Shown here in pieces: positions 50,509 to 59,514 of a stretch of 64,000 nt of DNA (position 1 is the stretch's first letter; every line of letters begins with the position of its first letter). A program made the translations under genes and the position numbers. The stretch spans positions 1-64,000 of the forward strand of contig LVAT01000017.1 in assembly GCA_001604135.1 (NCBI GenBank). The letters are read 5' to 3'. This DNA is from Clostridiales bacterium Firm_14. Its GTDB lineage: Bacteria; Bacillota; Clostridia; Saccharofermentanales; Saccharofermentanaceae. The notes beneath the pieces were generated by a model. The model did no database searches. It saw only the letters and a list, made by a program, of their open reading frames with translations, and had not been told where the DNA came from.

Positions 50509-51116
50509 TCTTTGCGTGACCTCATGACTCTGTAGCCGCCGTCTATCGCAAGCGTCTCGCAGTTGCCGAAGAGCTCTTTCATTTTATCCATAGTGGAAGG
50601 TGCGCCCTGCTTGCGCTGGAGGACGACATAGAGATATCCGCCCGGATTAAGCACGTCATAGGCCTGCTCATAGAAACCGAACACGGTCTTCTTGCCGGCT
50701 CTTACCGGAGGATTTGTAGCTACGATGTCGAAATGCTCATCCCTTACTCCGAAGAGAATATCGCTCGACATGAATCTGCAGTTAACGCCGTTGTTGATCG
50801 CATTTTCCCTTGCGAGCGCAACAGCCCTCGAATTGATGTCCACACCCGTTACGTCAAAGGCCATGAAGCATGACTTGATAACGATACCGACGATGCCGAC
50901 ACCGCACCCCAAGTCAACGAAGCGCTCCATCTTGGGGCCTCTGGACTTGATGTCCTTAACAAGCGTGTCGATCAGAAGATTGGTTCCGAAGTCTACTTCC
51001 TTTCTCGAGAAAACAGATGAATCCGTGGAGAACTCGAAGTTGATCCCGTTCATTCTGTACGGGATCACTTTTCTGTCTGAAGGTGTAGTCGGATTGGGGT
51101 CAAAATATTGTGTCAT
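50505..51116 (-). CDS. Class I SAM methyltransferase (RsmC-like small domain)
   Basis: FVDLGCGVGIVGIV, DIVATNPPVRAGK. Confidence 0.88.
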   Translation of the reverse strand: MTQYFDPNPTTPSDRKVIPYRMNGINFEFSTDSSVFSRKEVDFGTNLLIDTLVKDIKSRGPKMERFVDLGCGVGIVGIVIKSCFMAFDVTGVDINSRAVALARENAINNGVNCRFMSSDILFGVRDEHFDIVATNPPVRAGKKTVFGFYEQAYDVLNPGGYLYVVLQRKQGAPSTMDKMKELFGNCETLAIDGGYRVMRSRKE

Positions 51117-51640
51117 GGTAATTTACTCTTTAATCCTGTCTTTTCGATAACCGCTACGAGCGGCAGTCCTAATACTACTAAAACGGCAGCTTCGCCGCCT
51201 GCTACGGTGAGCATGGTTATTACAACTTCCTGCCACGTTACCGTGTCTAACAAAAGGAACGGGAGATAGCCTCCGACGATGATGCCGTTGCATACAACGG
51301 GCGGAATGATGCCGAGCCATTTGTTCTTCTTTCCGATGAGGTATGAGAGATAACCTGCAAGGAGCGTCGCGACCGTGCCGCCGATGATGTCGACGGGGCC
51401 GAGATTATCCGGATTTAAGAGGTTCGAGATAAGGCATCCCAGAGTAACGCCGGGGATCATGCCCCAGGAGAATATCGGAAACACCGTCATGACCTCAGAG
51501 ATCCTTGCCTGGATCGGGCCGTATGAGATCGGCGCGAGGAAATATGTGAGCACGACGTAGAGCGCGGCAACGATACCGTTGAAAACGATAAATCTTATGA
51601 GCCTTCTGTTCTTTGCCTGTTTTGAAATCGTATCTGTCAT
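51113..51640 (-). CDS. queT: QueT transporter family protein
   Basis: FNGIVAALYVVLTYFLAPISYGPIQARISEVMTVFPIF. Confidence 0.9.
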   Translation of the reverse strand: MTDTISKQAKNRRLIRFIVFNGIVAALYVVLTYFLAPISYGPIQARISEVMTVFPIFSWGMIPGVTLGCLISNLLNPDNLGPVDIIGGTVATLLAGYLSYLIGKKNKWLGIIPPVVCNGIIVGGYLPFLLLDTVTWQEVVITMLTVAGGEAAVLVVLGLPLVAVIEKTGLKSKLP

Positions 51641-51641
51641 A

Positions 51642-52601
51642 TCACATCATTGAGCGGATCGTATCGTTGATCTGGCATATCCTTATGGTTCTGCTCCAAG
51701 GCATCTCGGGAGCCTGGATGAGTCCTTTCGAGATCGCATTGGCGCAGGATTCGAATTCGTATACGTATCCCTTTAAGTAATTCTTGTCTGCTTCGGCTTC
51801 ATCGAGCAACACATCATCAGTCGAATACAGGGATATCTTCCTGTAGTTGTTGATGTTGGTGAACTTGATCTTGCCCCTCTCACCTGTTATCACGCCGTCC
51901 TTGTCGGTATTCGCACACATCGTAACGTAGAAGTTGCCTAAGATGCTGCCGTCATCTGTCTCAAGGGAGTATGTGGTGTCTCTGTCGATGCCTGATGAAT
52001 CTTTTCTTGCAAAGACTCTCGACACCTTAATGTCGTCACCCATGAAAGAGAGTGCGAAGTTCGTCGTGTAAACGCCGAGATCCAGATAGCTTCCGCCGCC
52101 TAACACAGTGCTGTTAAGCCTCGGAACACTCTCGATGTCGTAGCCTAAGTTTGCTGTTACATACTTGACCTGTCCGAGCCTGCCCTTCTCGATCCACTCG
52201 AGCGCTTTCTTATGAAGCGGCAGATAAGATGTCCACATAGCTTCGGCAACAAAAACGCCTCTGTTCTTTGCTTCGAAGAAGATGCTGTCTGCTTCGGCCT
52301 TGCTCATTGCAAAAGGCTTCTCGATCAGGACGTTCTTGTATTCCTTGATACATAAAATGGCATGCTCGTAGTGGTATGTATTGGGTGTTGCAATATAGAC
52401 GAGGTCGATATCAGGAGATTTTACGAGCTTCTCATAGCCTGTAAAAACCTTTGCATCAGGGCAGTGGGCAGCGGCAAACTTCTTTGCCTTGGCTCTTTCT
52501 CTTGATGCAACGCCTTCGATAACTACCTTCTTGTTGCCCTTAAGACTGTCGCAAACTTTTGCAGCAATCGTTCCGCAACCAATGATACCGACTCTAAGCA
52601 T
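51642..52601 (-). CDS. Gfo/Idh/MocA family oxidoreductase
   Basis: VGIIGCGTIAAKV, EKPFAMSKAEAD. Confidence 0.92.
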   Translation of the reverse strand: MLRVGIIGCGTIAAKVCDSLKGNKKVVIEGVASRERAKAKKFAAAHCPDAKVFTGYEKLVKSPDIDLVYIATPNTYHYEHAILCIKEYKNVLIEKPFAMSKAEADSIFFEAKNRGVFVAEAMWTSYLPLHKKALEWIEKGRLGQVKYVTANLGYDIESVPRLNSTVLGGGSYLDLGVYTTNFALSFMGDDIKVSRVFARKDSSGIDRDTTYSLETDDGSILGNFYVTMCANTDKDGVITGERGKIKFTNINNYRKISLYSTDDVLLDEAEADKNYLKGYVYEFESCANAISKGLIQAPEMPWSRTIRICQINDTIRSMM

Positions 52602-52727
52602 ATTTAGACCTCTAAATTATAATATTTAAGCAACTCTCTAATTGTATTGAGGGTTAAGAGGTGTGTCAATCTATGAATTGAACAAGCCTTATCTTATGGA
52701 CATTGAGGCATTCTTGTTTTATTTTTA

Positions 52728-53675
52728 TTGCTAAAGATTTCGAAAAGAGAACGTCCGGTGACCATAGGTATTTTGAATAAGTTATCGCCCAGGAAGAGAG
52801 GCATCGTATACCTCATTTTGTCGTCATTTGCATTTGCATGCATGGCTTTGTTCATTAACCTCGCAGGAGACATGCCCGTCTTCCAGAAGGCCTTCTTCAG
52901 AAATCTCGTTGCGATAATAATGTCTTATACGATCCTTTTCAGATCGCCTGAGAAATTCAAGATAAAGAAAGCTTCTTTCCCCTTTGTACTCATGCGCGCA
53001 TTGTTCGGCACGATAAGCGTTATCTGCAACTTCTACGCGATATCTGCCACGAACATGTCTGATGCAATGATGCTTAACAAGCTCTCGCCTTTCTTTGCGA
53101 TGCTGACGTCGATAATCATCCTTAAGGAAGCTGCTGACGGCTTCCAGTGGGCTTGCATCCTCACAGCTATCGCCGGGGCCGTATTTGTCGTAAAACCGTC
53201 TTTCCTGTTTGGAAACATGGGTGTTGCGGGAGATAACCTCTTCCCTCTGGCAATAGCTCTTATCGGAGGCATCTTTGCAGGGATCGCTTATGCATTCTTA
53301 AGAAAAGCAACGGTCAAGGGAGAAAGAGGGATCATTGTAGTCGCGTTCTTTTCGACATTCTCATGCGTTACCCTGATCCCGTTCATAATCGCCACATATC
53401 AGCCCATAACATGGCTGCAGTTCTTCTACTGCTGCATGACCGGCGTGGCAGCCTGCTTCGGACAGTTATTCATTACTTCCGCATATTCAGCATGCCCTGC
53501 AAAGGAAATATCGATCTACGATTATTCGACCGTAATCTTTACCGCTTTGCTGGGTCTTATCTTCTTAGCTGAGATCCCGGACATGATAAGCATAATCGGA
53601 TACGCCATAATCATCGGCGCATCCGTCATGAATTACCTCTATAACAACAATTACTTGAGATTCAAGAAATCCTGA
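52728..53675 (+). CDS. DMT/EamA family transporter
   Basis: 10 TM pattern, two EamA repeats. Confidence 0.88.
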   Translation: MLKISKRERPVTIGILNKLSPRKRGIVYLILSSFAFACMALFINLAGDMPVFQKAFFRNLVAIIMSYTILFRSPEKFKIKKASFPFVLMRALFGTISVICNFYAISATNMSDAMMLNKLSPFFAMLTSIIILKEAADGFQWACILTAIAGAVFVVKPSFLFGNMGVAGDNLFPLAIALIGGIFAGIAYAFLRKATVKGERGIIVVAFFSTFSCVTLIPFIIATYQPITWLQFFYCCMTGVAACFGQLFITSAYSACPAKEISIYDYSTVIFTALLGLIFLAEIPDMISIIGYAIIIGASVMNYLYNNNYLRFKKS

Positions 53676-54313
53676 ACGTCCTTTAACGAAGGCAGGATAA
53701 CGTCTGCCAGCCCCTTCATCTCATCATCTGGCTGAATGATGTCAGGAACCATTATCGTATAAAGTCCTGATGCCTTGCATGACCTTACTCCGTTAAACGA
53801 ATCTTCGAGTCCCACGCCCTCTTCAGGCTTTACTCCCAAAGCTTCACAGGCCAGTAAGAATATCTCCGGATCAGGCTTGGATCTTGTTACCTGATCACCT
53901 GTTACCAGGGCATCGAAAAAGCCGAGCGCTCCCAAAGGGCCCATCTGTGACGTGACTTCTTCTCTAGAGGATGAAGATGCAATGGCAAGCTTCATTCCTG
54001 CCCTCTTCATTGCGCTTAAAAGCTCGAGCGTATGAGGCTTTAACGGGACCTTGCCGTTATCAGCCAGCTCATTATAGATGACCCGGAGTTCCCTCTCGTA
54101 GGGCTCACCGGGCTCGCCGTAAACCCGCTTAAATTCATCTACCGTGGCCTGTTTGTTCTTTCCGATAACGCTTATTCCGTAGTCACGGATACCGGGAAAG
54201 CCATACTTGTCGCCTATCTGCTCCCAAATAGACAGGACTGTCCTCTCTGAATCGAGGATCAGTCCGTCCATGTCAAAAATCGCTGCTTTATAGTTTCTAT
54301 TGATGCTCTCCAT
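53651..54313 (-). CDS. HAD family hydrolase (beta-phosphoglucomutase-like)
   Basis: AAIFDMDGLILDSERTV, KPDPEIFLLAC, GLEDSFNGV. Confidence 0.92.
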   Translation of the reverse strand: MESINRNYKAAIFDMDGLILDSERTVLSIWEQIGDKYGFPGIRDYGISVIGKNKQATVDEFKRVYGEPGEPYERELRVIYNELADNGKVPLKPHTLELLSAMKRAGMKLAIASSSSREEVTSQMGPLGALGFFDALVTGDQVTRSKPDPEIFLLACEALGVKPEEGVGLEDSFNGVRSCKASGLYTIMVPDIIQPDDEMKGLADVILPSLKDVQDFLNLK

Positions 54314-57300
54314 CAGACCTCCATGGTTCCTTCGAAAACCTTAGCGCAGTTACCTGTCATGTAGACAGTATCATCTGTGTATCTGATGATGAGGTCGCCG
54401 CCCTTAAGGATTACCCTGATATCTTCGCCCTTCTTGCAGAAGCCGTTCTCACATGCTGCGACTACTGTTGCGCATGCGCCTGTTCCGCAGGCCATCGTCT
54501 CGCCTGAGCCTCTCTCCCATACTCTCATCTTGAGTGTATGGTCGTCTATGACTTTGACGAACTCGGTGTTGACTCTCTCAGGGAAGATGTCAGTAGAGTA
54601 TTCGAACTTGGGGCCGATGTTGTTTAGGTCTAAAACATCAACAAGATCGGTGAATACAACGGCATGAGGGTTACCCATTGATACCGCTGTAATGTTATAT
54701 TCATCGCCGTCTATATTTACCGGAACGTTGATCGCTTTGTCTCCGGGGAGCGTGCAGGGGATCTTTGCAGGAACAAGTTCTGCCTTGCCCATGTCGACCT
54801 TAACACGTGCTACGACGCCGCCCAATGTCATGAGCTCTAACGTCTTGATGCCGCTCTTAGTCTCGATCTTCATGTGTCTCTTCTTGTGGCCGCGCTCATC
54901 GTACATGTACTTGGCAACGCATCTTATGGCGTTACCGCACATCATGCCCTCAGAACCGTCAAGATTGAACATGATCATTCTGCAGTCAGCGACCTTCGAA
55001 GGTGCGATCAGGACGATACCGTCACCTCCGACACCGAAGTGTCTGTCACTCATGTAGACAGAAAGTGACTCAGGCGAGGATACCATGCTCTCCATGCAGT
55101 CGATATAGATGTAGTCGTTGCCTGCACCCTGCATCTTGATGAAGTTGATCTTCCTTCTCTTGTCACGCATGTTGTTGATGTCAACGAGCTCTGTGTTGAT
55201 CTCGGAGAAGTGGCTCATGAGTGAATCTGCAAGTGCGTCTGCAGTATCGATAGCCGTAAGGCAGGGGATTCCGAGCATGACTGCTCTTCTTCTGAGTTTT
55301 ACGGAGTCTCTCGCAGGAAGTCTGCCCTTTGCGGATGTCGAGATGATGTAGTTGATCTTGCCGCTCTCAAGAAGCGTCATGGTGTTGTTCTCATCGGACT
55401 CGTGGATCTTGGATACCGCAGTAACTTCCATTCCGGCCTGTCTTAAGGCTTCGGCCGTACCATGTGTCGCATAGAGCTTGAAGCCCATGATATCGAACTT
55501 CTTTGCTATCTCGACGATCTCCATCTTGTCGGAATTTCTTACCGTGATGAATACGCCGCCGCGCTTGTACATCTTGTAGCCAGCTGCCACAAGGCCCTTA
55601 TACAGTGCTTCTGAGAGGTTTCTGCCGACGCCCAATACCTCGCCGGTGGATTTCATTTCAGGTCCTAACTGCGTATCTACGTCAGTGAGCTTCTCGAAGG
55701 AGAATACAGGAACCTTAACAGCCGTATAAGGCGACTGTCTGTAGAAACCTGTACCGTAATCCATGTCAGCAAGAGGCGTGCCGAGGCTTACTTCGATGGC
55801 AACGTCTACCATCGGGATGCCCGTAACCTTGCTCATGTAAGGAACCGTTCTCGATGCTCTCGGGTTGACCTCGATTACATAGATCCTGTTGTCCTTAACG
55901 ATGTACTGGATATTTACGATACCTGTTGACTTAAGTCCGTCGCAGAGAGCGATCGTGGTATCAGCGAGCTTCTTATACATATCGTCGTAGATATGCTTTG
56001 CAGGATACATCGCGATGGAGTCACCGGAGTGGATTCCCGCACGCTCAACGTGCTCCATAAGACCCGGGATAAGTACATCCTTACCGTCGTAGATCGCATC
56101 TACTTCGATCTCCTTGCCCTGGATATACTTGTCGATGAGGACAGGGTTCTCAATGCCCTGGGCAAGGATGATCCTCATGTACTCGTTAACGTCTTCGTCG
56201 TTGAAGGCGATGATCATGTTCTGACCGCCAAGAACGTAAGAAGGTCTTAAGAGTACAGGATATTCAAGTGTATTTGCAGCCTTAAGAGCTTCCTCCAATG
56301 TGAGGACTGAGAAGCCCTTAGGTCTTGCGATTCCGAGTCTCTCTAAGAGTGCGTCGAATCTCTCACGGTCTTCTGCCATGTCGATGGAATCAGCAGATGT
56401 ACCGATGATGTTGACGTTGTTCTCAGATAATGTTTTCGTGAGCTTGATGGCTGTCTGGCCGCCGAATGCAACGACTACACCGAAAGGCTTTTCCTGGCGA
56501 ACGATGTTCATTACGTCTTCAGGTGTCAGAGGCTCGAAATAGAGTCTGTCGCCTGTATCAAAGTCTGTGGATACAGTCTCAGGGTTGTTATTTACGATGA
56601 CAACTCTGTAGCCTAAATTTCTCAAAGCGTGTACGCAGTGAACTGCAGCATAGTCGAACTCGATGCCCTGGCCGATCCTGATCGGGCCTGAACCGAATAC
56701 GATTACGGTCTGCTTGTCCTTATCGCCTGCCTTCTCGAAATCAGCTTCATTCTCGCCGCCTTCCTCAGGTCTGTTGAATGTAGCGTAGAAGTAAGGTGTG
56801 TGTGCTTCGAACTCGCCTGCGCATGTATCAACCATCTTGAACGTCGGCTTGAGCTCATATGTAACGGGCTTGCCTGTGATCCTGGCGATAGCCTTGTCAG
56901 TAAAGCCTAATTTCTTTGCCTTTACGTATTCATCGAAAGAGATGTCTCTTCCGGAGATAGCCTTTTCGAACTCAACAAGATTTCTGATCTTGGAGAGGAA
57001 CCACATGTCGATCTTGGTCTCAGCATTGATCTTCTCGATCTCTACGCCTCTTCTGATCGCTTCAGCAACATAGAAGAGTCTCTCGTCAGTAGGAGTTACG
57101 CAGCGCTCCATGAGGTCTTCGTCTGCTACTTCTTCCATCTTCTTAAGGTGGAGCGTGTCAGCTGAGATCTCTGCGCCTCTTACGGCCTTCATGAGCGCAC
57201 TCTCGAATGAATCGGAGATTGCCATGACTTCGCCCGTTGCCTTCATCTGTGTGCCGAGATTTCTCTTGGCATATACGAACTTGTCGAAAGGCCACTTCGG

Positions 57301-58371
57301 ATACTTAACTGCAACATAATCCAATGCAGGCTCGAAAGCAGCATAAGTGTGGCCTGTTACGGCATTTACGATCTCGTGGAGTCTGTAACCTATAGCGATC
57401 TTTGTAGCAACCTTTGCGATCGGATAACCTGTTGCCTTTGATGCAAGAGCAGATGATCTTGATACTCTCGGGTTAACTTCGATTACCGCATACTCGAATG
57501 AGTTCGGATTAAGCGCGAACTGGCAGTTACAGCCGCCTTCTACGCCCAATGCCTCGATGATGTTAAGTGATGCTGTTCTGAGCATCTGATACTCTTTGTC
57601 GGAGAGCGTTACTGCAGGAGCGATTACTATGGAGTCGCCCGTGTGAACGCCGACGGGGTCTAAGTTCTCCATCGAGCAGACCGTAATAACGTTGCCGTCC
57701 TTATCTCTAATTACTTCGAACTCGATCTCTTTCCAGCCTGCGATTCCGCGCTCGATCAGGACCTGTGTGATAGGAGATAAAGCAAGACCGTTTCTTGCGA
57801 TCTCGTGGAGCTCAGCTTCATCGTTAGCGATACCGCCGCCTGTTCCGCCCAATGTGAAGGCAGGTCTTACGATAACGGGGTAACCGATCTCTTTTGCAAA
57901 ATCCATTGCATCTTCAACTGTCGTTACGACCTTCGAAGGAATGCAGGGCTGGCCGATCGCTTCCATCGTGTCCTTGAACATCTGACGGTCTTCAGCCTTG
58001 TCGATACACTCGGGAGAAGAACCCAGGAGCTTAACGCCGTGGGATTCAAGGAATCCTTCTTTTGCGAGCTGCATGCAGAGCGTAAGCGCTGTCTGTCCGC
58101 CAAGACCTGAGAGGATCGAGTCGGGCTTTTCTGTCTCGATTATTCTCTTAACTGTCGTAAGCGTAAGAGGTTCGATGTAGATCTTATCTGCCATCGACTT
58201 GTCTGTCATGATGGTAGCAGGATTGGAGTTAAGGAGTACGATCTCGATGCCGTCTTCTCTTAATGCTCTGCAGGCCTGTGTACCTGCGTAGTCGAATTCT
58301 GCGGCCTGACCGATTACGATAGGGCCTGAACCGATAACAAGGACTTTACGTATAGTTTTATCGAGCGGCAT
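54313..58371 (-). CDS. carB-dapF: Fused carbamoyl-phosphate synthase large subunit (CarB) - diaminopimelate epimerase (DapF)
   Basis: Single 1352-aa ORF: CarB through the MGS-like allosteric domain, then INFIKMQGAGNDYIYID...CGNAIRC...GSGETMACGTGACAT (DapF with both catalytic Cys motifs). Confidence 0.92.
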   Translation of the reverse strand: MPLDKTIRKVLVIGSGPIVIGQAAEFDYAGTQACRALREDGIEIVLLNSNPATIMTDKSMADKIYIEPLTLTTVKRIIETEKPDSILSGLGGQTALTLCMQLAKEGFLESHGVKLLGSSPECIDKAEDRQMFKDTMEAIGQPCIPSKVVTTVEDAMDFAKEIGYPVIVRPAFTLGGTGGGIANDEAELHEIARNGLALSPITQVLIERGIAGWKEIEFEVIRDKDGNVITVCSMENLDPVGVHTGDSIVIAPAVTLSDKEYQMLRTASLNIIEALGVEGGCNCQFALNPNSFEYAVIEVNPRVSRSSALASKATGYPIAKVATKIAIGYRLHEIVNAVTGHTYAAFEPALDYVAVKYPKWPFDKFVYAKRNLGTQMKATGEVMAISDSFESALMKAVRGAEISADTLHLKKMEEVADEDLMERCVTPTDERLFYVAEAIRRGVEIEKINAETKIDMWFLSKIRNLVEFEKAISGRDISFDEYVKAKKLGFTDKAIARITGKPVTYELKPTFKMVDTCAGEFEAHTPYFYATFNRPEEGGENEADFEKAGDKDKQTVIVFGSGPIRIGQGIEFDYAAVHCVHALRNLGYRVVIVNNNPETVSTDFDTGDRLYFEPLTPEDVMNIVRQEKPFGVVVAFGGQTAIKLTKTLSENNVNIIGTSADSIDMAEDRERFDALLERLGIARPKGFSVLTLEEALKAANTLEYPVLLRPSYVLGGQNMIIAFNDEDVNEYMRIILAQGIENPVLIDKYIQGKEIEVDAIYDGKDVLIPGLMEHVERAGIHSGDSIAMYPAKHIYDDMYKKLADTTIALCDGLKSTGIVNIQYIVKDNRIYVIEVNPRASRTVPYMSKVTGIPMVDVAIEVSLGTPLADMDYGTGFYRQSPYTAVKVPVFSFEKLTDVDTQLGPEMKSTGEVLGVGRNLSEALYKGLVAAGYKMYKRGGVFITVRNSDKMEIVEIAKKFDIMGFKLYATHGTAEALRQAGMEVTAVSKIHESDENNTMTLLESGKINYIISTSAKGRLPARDSVKLRRRAVMLGIPCLTAIDTADALADSLMSHFSEINTELVDINNMRDKRRKINFIKMQGAGNDYIYIDCMESMVSSPESLSVYMSDRHFGVGGDGIVLIAPSKVADCRMIMFNLDGSEGMMCGNAIRCVAKYMYDERGHKKRHMKIETKSGIKTLELMTLGGVVARVKVDMGKAELVPAKIPCTLPGDKAINVPVNIDGDEYNITAVSMGNPHAVVFTDLVDVLDLNNIGPKFEYSTDIFPERVNTEFVKVIDDHTLKMRVWERGSGETMACGTGACATVVAACENGFCKKGEDIRVILKGGDLIIRYTDDTVYMTGNCAKVFEGTMEV

Positions 58372-58372
58372 A

Positions 58373-59452
58373 TTATTTGACCTCCTTGTTTTCCATCATG
58401 CTGATAAAGTCATCGAAAAGGAATTCCGTATCCTTAGGACCGCCACATGCTTCCGGGTGGAACTGCACTGAGTAAGCGGGCTTATCAAGATATCTGATTC
58501 CTTCGTTTGTTCCGTCGTTAACGTTGACGAAGTATTCTTTCGCGATATTGGTATCGATCGAATTGCTCTCGACCTGATAACCGTGGTTTTGTGATGTGAT
58601 GTAGACTCTGCCTGTCTCCAAGTTCTTAACAGGATGGTTAGCTCCTCTGTGTCCGTACTTGAGCTTCGATGTCTTAAAGCCGTGGGCAAGAGCTAAGATC
58701 TGGTGGCCTAAGCAGATTCCCATGATCGGGATGCCGGAATCCTTTAAGACCTTCATGGTCTCGATCGCCTTAGTATTGTCCTCAGGATCTCCGGGGCCGT
58801 TAGAGAGAAAGATTCCGTCAGGCTTTATCTCCATTACCTTTGCCGCATCAGTGTCAGCGGGAAGGAGATGAACTTCACAGGATCTCTTTGCGAGCTCTCT
58901 TGCGATATTGCTCTTGATGCCGAAGTCGAACATTGCAACCTTAAACTTGATTTCTCCTTCAGGTGATACGACCGTCTCTTCGGGTGTTGTGACTTCAGCG
59001 ACCGGATCCTTTATCCTGTAAGCCTTGATCTCATCTATCGAGAACTCGTCGGGACGGTCACAGATCGCGCCGTTCATCGTACCTGATTCTCTGAGGCACT
59101 TTGTAAGTGCTCTCGTGTCGATTCCCTTAAGTCCGGGAATTCCCTGTTCCTTAAGGAAAGTATCAAGATCCGTCTCACATCTGAAGTTCGAAGGAAGATC
59201 GCATACTTCTCTTACGATATAGCCGGAGACATTTACTTTCGAGCTCTCCATATCGGGAGTGATTATTCCGTAGTTGCCTATCAGGGGGAATGTCTGGACA
59301 ACTGCCTGACCCTTATAGCTCGGATCCGTCAGTGTCTCCAAATATGCTGTCATCGCGGTAGTAAAAACTATCTCGGAGATGACACTGCCTGAAGCACCCA
59401 TTGCTTCGCCTTCGTAAACGTTGCCGTTCTCTAATACCAGATAACGTTTCAT
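58373..59452 (-). CDS. carA: Carbamoyl-phosphate synthase small subunit
   Basis: ISEIVFTTAMTAYLETLTDPSYKGQ, GICLGHQILA, FHPEA. Confidence 0.96.
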   Translation of the reverse strand: MKRYLVLENGNVYEGEAMGASGSVISEIVFTTAMTAYLETLTDPSYKGQAVVQTFPLIGNYGIITPDMESSKVNVSGYIVREVCDLPSNFRCETDLDTFLKEQGIPGLKGIDTRALTKCLRESGTMNGAICDRPDEFSIDEIKAYRIKDPVAEVTTPEETVVSPEGEIKFKVAMFDFGIKSNIARELAKRSCEVHLLPADTDAAKVMEIKPDGIFLSNGPGDPEDNTKAIETMKVLKDSGIPIMGICLGHQILALAHGFKTSKLKYGHRGANHPVKNLETGRVYITSQNHGYQVESNSIDTNIAKEYFVNVNDGTNEGIRYLDKPAYSVQFHPEACGGPKDTEFLFDDFISMMENKEVK

Positions 59453-59476
59453 TTCATCATGCCCCCTTTTATAAAA

Positions 59477-59504
59477 AAGGCTTTTCCGTTGGGAGAAAAG
59501 CCTT
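59477..59504 (-). terminator. Intrinsic terminator between thrC and carA
   Basis: Minus strand AAGGCTTTTC-TCCCAAC-GGAAAAGCCTT followed by TTTTAT. Confidence 0.8.
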
Positions 59505-59514
59505 AAAAATCAAA

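Noticed and set aside
51641-51660. PreQ1 riboswitch upstream of queT
   Set aside because: The upstream gene ends 2 bp away, leaving no leader.
55168-55170. Independent internal start codon for dapF
   Set aside because: ATG exists but no Shine-Dalgarno-like sequence precedes it and the frame is continuous with carB; kept as a caveat in the fusion finding.
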